From JAJDUF01 sp965238265 (GTDB lineage Bacteria; Chloroflexota; UBA11872; UBA12225; JAJDUF01), in contig OZ250185.1 in assembly GCA_965238265.1 (NCBI GenBank), forward strand, positions 2,480,001-2,544,000: a stretch of DNA of 64,000 bases, given 5' to 3'. The translations under genes were made by a program, and so were the position numbers. Positions 57,714 through 64,000 of this stretch are shown here, piece after piece. Position 1 is the stretch's first letter; each line of letters starts with the position of its first letter. Under the pieces are notes generated by a model. The model was not told where the DNA came from, did not search any database, and worked only from the letters and a program-made list of their open reading frames with translations.

Positions 57714-59554
57714 ACGCTCCTCGGTGCTACTAACAGGGCTTCTTCCTCCCAGTCAGCGGGGCCATCATCGTAGTCCTCGACGGGCGCATCAAGCGAGAAC
57801 ACGCCATCTTCACGGACGACCTTCTTGCCCATCGCCGCCTCGATTGCCTTACAGAACTCCTCGCCTCGAGCGGCGAAGAATCTCCAAAAGTCATCTGCTC
57901 GCAGTTCCGCTGCCGGGATGCGATGGGAGGCCAGTATCGTATCCAACTGCTCCGCGTCTATGTCCGCGTCCCGCTGTAGCCCGCGCAGATAAATCGAAGG
58001 CGCGCGCCCGCCGATCCTTCGATTCGTGCGGGCGGCAATCGCTGTCTTGTTGACGATGCTATCGAAGACCGTGCTCTCGATCCTCTCCTTCCTGCACCAA
58101 GACTGGGGGAACACGTGGTGGATGTCAATGTTGTCGTCAAAGAAAATCTGGGCCTCGATAGGATCGCCGGTGCGGAAATCACGGCTCCCATCCCGCATGA
58201 GCAACGCGTAGACACCCTTATACGCCGCGCTGTTGCGCGTTCGGAGCGTAAGTAGTCGGCTTGCCTGGAAGTTCGCATCCCGAATCGTCGTCGGCTCACC
58301 AGCAGACTCGTCTCTGACCCAGTTGGCCACTTCGGGAAGGTCCCTGGCGAACAGCGTCTCGGTAGGCCCGCTATAAATCTCACCGAACACTCCGCACCAG
58401 TACCAGCGGGCCAATTTCTGGCGAGTGCCTTCCGTGTCGCCGGCATCCTCCAGGTCCGCAAATATAGCAGCCAACGGAACCAACTGGGTCTGATACGGCA
58501 GGTCTCTAGCCTTGAAAACCTTTTGGCTATGCATGAACTTGGCAGCCTCGATAAACCCTTCCTCGACCTTATCGGCCCAATCTTTGTAGTCTTCCACGCG
58601 CAATCGCAGGATATCGTTCCTCCTGCAACCGATCGGTCGGTCGGGGTTTGCCTTGGTGGCGAGAAGGGTCAGCGCCTGCAGAAAGGCATCTTTCTGGAGG
58701 CCTCTCAAGACTGAATACCCGGTCTTCAGGCGTTTCTCCCTAGAATCCCAGTCCTCGCGGAGTTGGAAGTTGTCCGCGGCGAGGGTAGCGGTGAGTAACT
58801 CGAAGACCGTGAGTGTGACACCGCCAGTGTTCACCTTCTCGAAGACGAGACAGACCGCCTCCTTTGGAGTTTCCTTGCTCAGGCGAATCATCGGTACGTT
58901 GTATTGCTCGAACCGCTTTATAACCTCACGCTCGAAGGCGTTAAACAACTTCATCTTGTCGCGGTCGAAATCCCAGTGTTCACTATGTCCCTGCCGCCAT
59001 TCGGCAGAGTCGAAGATTAGCTGCACCGGGAACATTTCGTTCTCATATTCCTTCTCAGGAGACGACAGGTCGAGTTCGATTTCTCTGCCGAAATCCCTCG
59101 TCACAAGGCGGTCTTCCGGAACTGACACAACAGCCTCTTCGCGATCCCTCACGTCTGCTAGGCACTTCTTCATATCCAGGTAGTACCACCGCTTGGTCTT
59201 TTTCCCCTTGGCGTCCCTTGTTTCGACAGCCCTTCCTGATCTCAGGGACTGGAACAGCGAAGTCAGGCGCTGCTGGCCATCCAAGATCAGAGTTTCAGGC
59301 TCTACCTGTTGGAGTTGGTCATCAGTCCCTTCGATGGGACGCGGCTTGAAGGTAATATCGGCGCTACCGGTATCCAGCGTCATCACCGTGCCGATTGGGA
59401 ACGACAGCGACAGACTGGCAATCAGGCTCTTGATGTGCTCGTCGTCCCATACCCACCCTCGCTGGAAGTCGGGCAGTTGCGTCTCCCCCTTGCCCACACT
59501 ACTGAGGATTTCCTGTAGGGGCTGCTTGGTGCTATCGAAATTTGCGATGGCCAT
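57710..59554 (-). CDS. DUF262/HNH (GmrSD-like) restriction protein
   Basis: 614 residues. The N-terminal DUF262 (ParB/Srx-like) has LPDFQRGWVWDDEHIKSLIASL (27-48) and LILDGQQRLTSLF (89-101), the DGQQR nucleotide-hydrolysis motif. The C-terminal DUF1524-like HNH has DDNIDIHHVFPQSWC (His479-His480), with Asn502 and Asn511 downstream (VNKTAIAARTNRR). This is the architecture of GmrSD type IV enzymes that cut modified phage DNA using NTP. Base composition is more AT-rich than in neighbouring rsmG and the transglutaminase gene, suggesting recent acquisition. Overlaps the next gene by 4 bp. Confidence 0.92.
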   Translation of the reverse strand: MAIANFDSTKQPLQEILSSVGKGETQLPDFQRGWVWDDEHIKSLIASLSLSFPIGTVMTLDTGSADITFKPRPIEGTDDQLQQVEPETLILDGQQRLTSLFQSLRSGRAVETRDAKGKKTKRWYYLDMKKCLADVRDREEAVVSVPEDRLVTRDFGREIELDLSSPEKEYENEMFPVQLIFDSAEWRQGHSEHWDFDRDKMKLFNAFEREVIKRFEQYNVPMIRLSKETPKEAVCLVFEKVNTGGVTLTVFELLTATLAADNFQLREDWDSREKRLKTGYSVLRGLQKDAFLQALTLLATKANPDRPIGCRRNDILRLRVEDYKDWADKVEEGFIEAAKFMHSQKVFKARDLPYQTQLVPLAAIFADLEDAGDTEGTRQKLARWYWCGVFGEIYSGPTETLFARDLPEVANWVRDESAGEPTTIRDANFQASRLLTLRTRNSAAYKGVYALLMRDGSRDFRTGDPIEAQIFFDDNIDIHHVFPQSWCRKERIESTVFDSIVNKTAIAARTNRRIGGRAPSIYLRGLQRDADIDAEQLDTILASHRIPAAELRADDFWRFFAARGEEFCKAIEAAMGKKVVREDGVFSLDAPVEDYDDGPADWEEEALLVAPRSV

Positions 59555-59616
59555 GTCATACCCTCCGTTACACGCTGCTACCGCACTGTACTCAATCTCG
59601 TCTGGATTGAGAGAGC

Positions 59617-60483
59617 CTAGCCGGTCGCGTCCGAGGTCGGCTGCATCCGCACGTCAACCTCCAGTCGGCTGTCCCCGCCGCCCAGCAGAACGCCGCGGGT
59701 CGGCGCCACGTCCTGGTAGTCGCGCCCCACCGCGATACGCACGTACCGCTCGTCGGCCAGGCGCCGGTTGGTGGGATCGAAGCCGATCCAGCCGAGGCCC
59801 GGCAACCGGCACTCGACCCAGGCGTGGGTGGCCGTTTCCGGCGCTTGGTGAGTGACGTACATGTAGCCGGAGACATAGCGCGCCGGCACGCCCCACGAAC
59901 GCGCAATGGCGATCATAACGTGGGCATAGTCCTGGCAGACCCCCCGGCCGGTTTCGAGGATGTGCTCGATTGGCGAGACGGCCGACGTGACCCCCGGGAC
60001 GTACTGAAAGCTGTCGTAGAGCGTATCCGATAGCCGCAGCAGGGCCGCCAACGGATCGCCGGCCGGCTCGATACCCAGCCGGCCCATGAAGGCCGTGAGG
60101 GCAGCCGACGGCCGAGCCAACGCGCTCGCGTGCATGAAGTCCCAGTGAGCGAACGATTCCCTCCACGAGCGCAGCTCTTCCCAGGCGCCGGCGCCCAGGG
60201 AAGCCGGGAGAGCGGCGGCGGGCGCCGTTTCGACCGTGGAGCGGGTGGTGATCTCCAGCGCTTCGTGCTCCCGATGGATGTTGAGGACGTGTTTCGTGTT
60301 GCCGAAACAGTCCGTCTCGCCGTTCAGGGGCGCCGGGGGGTCCGTCGAGACTGCGAAGTGCCGGAGTCGCTGACCCAAGTCGTCGCGCGGCTGTAGGCAG
60401 AGCGACATCACGCTGTGCCGTACCGGCGCAGTGTAGAGGTAGCGGGAGACGTGCTCGATCTCGTAGCGCGCCGAGCCATCCAT
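59617..60483 (-). CDS. Transglutaminase family protein with N-terminal beta domain
   Basis: 288 residues. N-terminal Bact_transglu_N domain (YEIEHVSRYLYTAPVRHSVMSLCLQPRD). Catalytic triad Cys183 (GRGVCQDYAH), His220 (THAWVEC) and Asp236 (GFDPTN). It usually stands with alpha-E and circularly permuted ATP-grasp proteins in an operon proposed to make or modify a peptide. Here it lies 4 bp after the alpha-E gene. Confidence 0.95.
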   Translation of the reverse strand: MDGSARYEIEHVSRYLYTAPVRHSVMSLCLQPRDDLGQRLRHFAVSTDPPAPLNGETDCFGNTKHVLNIHREHEALEITTRSTVETAPAAALPASLGAGAWEELRSWRESFAHWDFMHASALARPSAALTAFMGRLGIEPAGDPLAALLRLSDTLYDSFQYVPGVTSAVSPIEHILETGRGVCQDYAHVMIAIARSWGVPARYVSGYMYVTHQAPETATHAWVECRLPGLGWIGFDPTNRRLADERYVRIAVGRDYQDVAPTRGVLLGGGDSRLEVDVRMQPTSDATG

Positions 60484-60487
60484 GGTA

Positions 60488-61474
60488 TCAGCGTACCGGA
60501 AAGTCCTCGATGGGGTAGTCGAAATAGGTGTCGGTCACGAGCCGGTGGAGTTCCCGGCAGTACTCGCCCACCTGCCCCAGGAGTTCCTCGCGGTCTTCTC
60601 GATCCGGCCAGTCGTATTGGATCAAGGCGCCCAGACGACCGGCCAAGCGCTGCGCTGCATCGCTGGAATGCGCGTTCGGGCCGGGACCGATGACGGTAAG
60701 CTCCGCCTCCGCCATGTCGAGCGAGCGGCACAGCGAGTCGGGCAGCAACGGGTCCGTGGCAAGCAGGTCCAGCACCTGGCCCGGCTGTACCTCCACGCTG
60801 TAGCGGCGGCTGTAGACCTCGAAAGCATGGTACACGCGCAGCAGGCTGGTCCAGTCCGCGTCGGAGTGCTCCTCCGTCAGCGAGGCGGCGGCGAGCTGGG
60901 CCAGGAGCAGTGCGGCCGAGAACTGGGCACGCTCGATGAAACGCCCAAGCTGCATGAAGCGCCAGCCGTCGTCACGGTACATGGTGGCCGCGGCCACGCC
61001 GGCGAAAGTGTCAATCTCCGCCGCCGTTTCCGCATAGAAGCTCTCTGGAGAGGCTGCCCAGATGTCTTGGATGCCTAGCTTCTGAATCCGCAGGTACGAC
61101 AGGTTCAGCGAGGTCCACATTTCGGCGCTGATGCAGTGGCGCATCTGGCGGGCATTCTCACGACCGAGGGCCAAACAGCTCCAGACCGAAGCCGGGTTCG
61201 CGCGCTCGAACGTGAGGTCGTCAGCCAGCGTGTAGGAATCGGCCAAGGCATAGGAATCGGCCAAGGCGTAGTCATCGCTGCCGAGTAATTCCAGACTGCC
61301 CACGGGCGGCTGTCGGTTCACGCTGCTGAAGAGGCGGCTCCAGCCGAAATGAATCTCCCGGAGCGGCCGGTCCACCAGCGCTGCCGTCTGCAAGCGCAGC
61401 AGGCGGCAGCGCTGCCCGGCCCGCTCCAGGTAACGGCCTAGCCAGTAGAGGCCCTGTGCATTGCGCGAAAGCAT
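60488..61474 (-). CDS. Alpha-E domain protein (DUF403)
   Basis: 328 residues, all-helical. MLSRNAQGLYWLGRYLERAGQRCRLLRLQ is the standard alpha-E opening, with REVEHS-like SVWSCLALGRENARQMRHCISAEMWTSLN and RFIERAQFSAALLL as further family segments. It starts 6 bp after the amt stop. Function unknown, but it is regularly linked to ATP-grasp and transglutaminase proteins. It includes a small LADSYA tandem repeat (see 61233). Confidence 0.93.
   Translation of the reverse strand: MLSRNAQGLYWLGRYLERAGQRCRLLRLQTAALVDRPLREIHFGWSRLFSSVNRQPPVGSLELLGSDDYALADSYALADSYTLADDLTFERANPASVWSCLALGRENARQMRHCISAEMWTSLNLSYLRIQKLGIQDIWAASPESFYAETAAEIDTFAGVAAATMYRDDGWRFMQLGRFIERAQFSAALLLAQLAAASLTEEHSDADWTSLLRVYHAFEVYSRRYSVEVQPGQVLDLLATDPLLPDSLCRSLDMAEAELTVIGPGPNAHSSDAAQRLAGRLGALIQYDWPDREDREELLGQVGEYCRELHRLVTDTYFDYPIEDFPVR
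61233..61268 (-). repeat. 18-bp tandem repeat inside the alpha-E gene
   Basis: Two near-identical 18-bp units (taggaatcggccaaggc plus a or g), with a decayed third beside them, encode LADSYA-LADSYT-LAD. The unit length keeps the frame, so copy number can change without disruption. Confidence 0.8.
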
Positions 61475-61480
61475 CGAGCT

Positions 61481-62875
61481 TCAGTCTTCTTCGTCGTCTT
61501 CTTCCGGCATGAGCACGAATTCGGGGTAGGCTTCGATCCCTAGCTCCGCGACATCCTGCCCCAGGCGCTCGACCTGCGGCGACACCCGGACGCTCAACGT
61601 CATACTCAACACGCGCCACAGCACCCACGAGACCGCGAACACGAAGGCTCCGACCGCCACCACACCGAGGAGCTGCACGCCAAAGTTGCCGCCGGCGGCG
61701 ATACAGACCGCCATAGTCCCCCAGATGCCGGCGAACAGGTGGGCGGGCACGGCCCCCACGACGTCGTCAATCTTGATCTTCTCCAGGAGCTTGAGCCCGG
61801 CGGTGCAGAGAACACCGCCGATGGCGCCGATGATGACCGCCCAATAGTGCTCGACGATGTCCGGGCCAGCGGTAATCGAGACCAGCCCGGCGATGGCGCC
61901 GTTCAGGCCGGCGAACAGATCCACGCGCCCGAGGAGCGGCCGGGAGCAGGCGAGGGCGGCCATGACGCCGGCCGCCGCCGCCAGATTGGTGTTGACCAGC
62001 ACATGGCTCATCGCCACCACGTCGGCCGCGCTCCCCAGCGCCAGCTGCGACCCGCCGTTAAAGCCGAACCAGCCGAACCACAGGATGAACACGCCCAGGG
62101 TCACGATCAGAATGTTGGAGGGCGGCGTGGGCCTGACCGTGCCGTCGCGGCGGAACTTACCGAGCCGCGGCCCGACGACCAGCGCACCCGCCAGCGCCGC
62201 CCAGCCGCCGGTGCTGTGTACGATGGTTGAGCCGGCGAAGTCCTGGAACCCCAGCTCATTCAGCCACCCGCCACCCCACGTCCACGCGCCAACGATGGGG
62301 TAGATGATCGCGGTCAGCACCAGCGTGAAGATGAAGAACGACCACAGCTTGACCCGTTCGGCCAGGGTGCCGGACACGATGGAGGCGGCGGTCGCCACAA
62401 AGACCATCTGGAAAAACCAGTCCGACATGGTGGAGTAGCCGTTCTCGATCACGGCGGCGACCGCGCTCGCCTGGCCCGCCACCAAGGCGATATCAGCGGC
62501 CGACGGTCCGTAGAGGAGCTTGAATGAGCCGATCAAGCCGCCAAAGTCTCCAACACCAACGTACATGAGGTTGTAGCCAATGAAGTAGTAGGCCAGCCCG
62601 GCAATCGAGTAGAGACCGATGTTCTTCAGGCAGATCATGGAGGCGTTCTTAGTGCGCACCGAGCCGGACTCGAGCATGGTGAATCCCGCGCACATCCACA
62701 TCACCAGCGCGCCGAAGACGATGAACAAGAAGGTGTTGAAGACGAATTGAGTCTCCCCGTCAACCGCCGCGTGCGCGACGGTCGGCACGCACAAAAGGCC
62801 GCCGAGCACCAGAAGTACCTTTGCCGCCAGCGCAACGGGGTGCCGACTCCGCAGGAAAGCCATGATCCGCGTCAT
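61481..62875 (-). CDS. amt: Ammonium transporter
   Basis: 464 residues, with a signal-like N-terminus (13-37, VALAAKVLLVLGGLLCVPTVAHA) and 11 expected membrane helices. Conserved pore His in TIVHSTGGWAALAGA and in GAVPAHLFAGIWGTM (VGAVPAHLFAG), and the Amt signature DFAGS. An acidic tail ends EEDDEED. It takes up ammonium. Unusually, it sits inside the ATP-grasp/alpha-E/transglutaminase operon, 31 bp after the first and 6 bp before the second. Confidence 0.96.
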   Translation of the reverse strand: MTRIMAFLRSRHPVALAAKVLLVLGGLLCVPTVAHAAVDGETQFVFNTFLFIVFGALVMWMCAGFTMLESGSVRTKNASMICLKNIGLYSIAGLAYYFIGYNLMYVGVGDFGGLIGSFKLLYGPSAADIALVAGQASAVAAVIENGYSTMSDWFFQMVFVATAASIVSGTLAERVKLWSFFIFTLVLTAIIYPIVGAWTWGGGWLNELGFQDFAGSTIVHSTGGWAALAGALVVGPRLGKFRRDGTVRPTPPSNILIVTLGVFILWFGWFGFNGGSQLALGSAADVVAMSHVLVNTNLAAAAGVMAALACSRPLLGRVDLFAGLNGAIAGLVSITAGPDIVEHYWAVIIGAIGGVLCTAGLKLLEKIKIDDVVGAVPAHLFAGIWGTMAVCIAAGGNFGVQLLGVVAVGAFVFAVSWVLWRVLSMTLSVRVSPQVERLGQDVAELGIEAYPEFVLMPEEDDEED

Positions 62876-62906
62876 ACCTCTGCTCCTTGCCTAGAAAGGA
62901 TTCAAC

Positions 62907-64000
62907 TCAGTCTGCCAGTACCCAAAGGTCTTTGCCGCCCCCACCCTGGCTGGAGTTCACCACCAGGCTGCCCCGGCGCAGGGCGACGCGGCAGAAGGCT
63001 CCGGGCACGAGGCGGGTTGTGCGGCCGTGCAGCACGAACGGGCGCAGGTCCACGTGCCGCGGCTCGAAGCGACCCTCAATCAGGCAGGGTGCGCGGGAGA
63101 GCGCCAGCACCGGCTGTGAGATGAAGTCGGCCGGGTCGGCACGCAACTGCTTGGCGTACTCCTCACGCTCCCGGGGCGTTGCGTGGGGACCGATCAGCAT
63201 ACCATAGCCCCCCGATTCGCCCACGCGCTTGACCACCAGATTTCCAGGTTGTCGAGCGTGTACTCAAGGCCCTCGGGCCGGCGGCAGAGATGGGTTTCGA
63301 CGTTGGCTAAGATCGGCTCGTCGCCCAAATAGTAGCGGATCATGTCGGGCACGTAGGCGTAGACGCTCTTGTCATCCGCAACGCCCGTGCCGGGCGCGTT
63401 CACGAGGGCCACATTGCCGAGTTTGTAGGCGTGCAGCAGCCCCGGCACACCGAGCAGCGAGTCCGGACGGAACACCAGCGGATCGAGAAAGTCGTCGTCC
63501 ACGCGCCGGTAGACCACGTCCACGCGCCGCAGACCGGTGGTAGTGCGCATGTAGACAAAGCCGTCGTTGACCAGTAGATCGCGGCCCTCCACCAGCTCTG
63601 CGCCCAGCTCGCCGGCCAGAAACATGTGCTCGTAGAAGGCAGAGTTGAAGACCCCGGGCGTCAGCAGTGCGATACAGGGGTCGGACCGCCCCCTCGGCGC
63701 CAGTTCACGCAGGGTCGCCAGCAACATGCGCCCGTAGTGCTCCACCTCCCGCACGCGGGAGCTGCGATACAGGCGGCGCAGGCTCGCCTTGACCGCTTTC
63801 CGGTTGGCGAGCATATAGGATACGCCGGAAGGGACCCGCAAGTTGTCCTCCAGCACCCGGAAGCCGTCGTTGGTACGCACCAGGTCGGTGCCGCAAATGC
63901 CGACCCAGGTACCGTGGGGGACAGAGAAGCCGCGCATCTCGATGCGGTACTGGGGACAGCCGCGCACCACGTCCACCGGAATCACGCCGTCGGCGATGAT
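62907..64000 (-). CDS. Circularly permuted ATP-grasp protein, frameshifted, 5' end beyond window
   Basis: The visible part is open from the right edge, and the family opening (VPHGTWVGICGTDLVRTNDGFRVLEDNLRVPSGVSYML) is present. GVFNSAFYEHMFLAGELGAELVEGRDL, VYRRVDDDFLDPLVF and NAPGTGVADDKSVYAYVPDMI are CP-ATP-grasp segments. After LDNLE the frame is broken near 63241-63243 (AAA on the coding strand). Adding one A restores LDNLENLVVKRVGESGGYGMLIGP, the expected ATP-binding loop, and the C-terminus continues in that frame to 62907. Such proteins resemble glutathionylspermidine synthases and may ligate a peptide. A homopolymer sequencing error is likely. Confidence 0.88.

Noticed and set aside
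1..64000. tRNA genes
   Set aside because: I found no intergenic segment with a T-arm plus acceptor pairing; hairpins seen belong to the palindromic families. A tRNAscan run would be decisive.

Overview
The window is high-GC bacterial DNA (roughly two thirds G+C by eye) that I place in the Chloroflexota. The main evidence is two Tat-type lipoprotein solute-binding proteins and a DUF4349 protein carrying the Val/Glu/Lys 'VEKPVIVEK' stalk typical of that phylum. Several mandelate-racemase-type enolases, phytanoyl-CoA dioxygenase, HpcH/HpaI aldolases and glycosidase-like proteins suggest a heterotroph specialised on unusual sugars and sugar acids, in the style of SAR202 or sponge-associated lineages. 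The phylum call is an inference; no rRNA or tRNA gene is present to confirm it.

Layout. 1-8 kb: a GH42-like glycosidase cut by the window edge, a DUF4349 surface protein, an esterase fused to a 5'-nucleotidase C-terminal domain, and a tandem amidohydrolase pair of which the first copy has lost its metal ligands. 8-14 kb: a PIN-toxin operon with a large unknown partner, DUF402, a nitrilase-family enzyme, miaA, then an AAA ATPase plus TOPRIM (DUF4276) pair resembling an abortive-infection module. 14-20 kb: housekeeping genes (rph, murD, LysM protein, tsaC) mixed with an aldolase and a beta-hydroxyacid dehydrogenase. 20-29 kb: PhyH dioxygenase, sugar-active proteins, a PD-(D/E)XK nuclease, 2-hydroxyacid dehydrogenase, aldolase and aldo/keto reductase. 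29-31 kb: a divergent PspC / YbjN-PspA envelope-stress locus with its own direct-repeat operator. 31-33.6 kb: a B12-binding radical SAM protein and a 1 kb gene-poor stretch that appears to encode an unrecognised structured RNA on the minus strand.

33.6-53 kb is a sugar-acid and glycan utilisation region: sugar-phosphate isomerases, three enolase-superfamily dehydratases, two duplicated orphan solute-binding proteins, a sialidase-fold protein, a C45-type Ntn hydrolase, a DUF4838 protein, an SAF-domain oxidoreductase and acetyl-CoA synthetase. A segmental duplication (35.6-36.3 kb and 42.6-43.2 kb) carries a promoter, a long leader and the start of the binding-protein gene, and has left a truncated enolase gene behind. 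53-64 kb: rfbD, RluA-type pseudouridine synthase, lepB, HIT hydrolase, rsmG, a GmrSD-like DUF262/HNH defence pair, then an operon of transglutaminase, alpha-E protein, ammonium transporter and circularly permuted ATP-grasp.

Intergenic DNA is loaded with short GC-rich palindromic repeats of at least three families, often joined into composites. One carries a nested palindromic insertion bounded by 7-bp direct repeats, which argues that these elements moved. Two genes (UDG-like, ATP-grasp) carry single-base frameshifts at homopolymers, so part of the disruption may be sequencing error.
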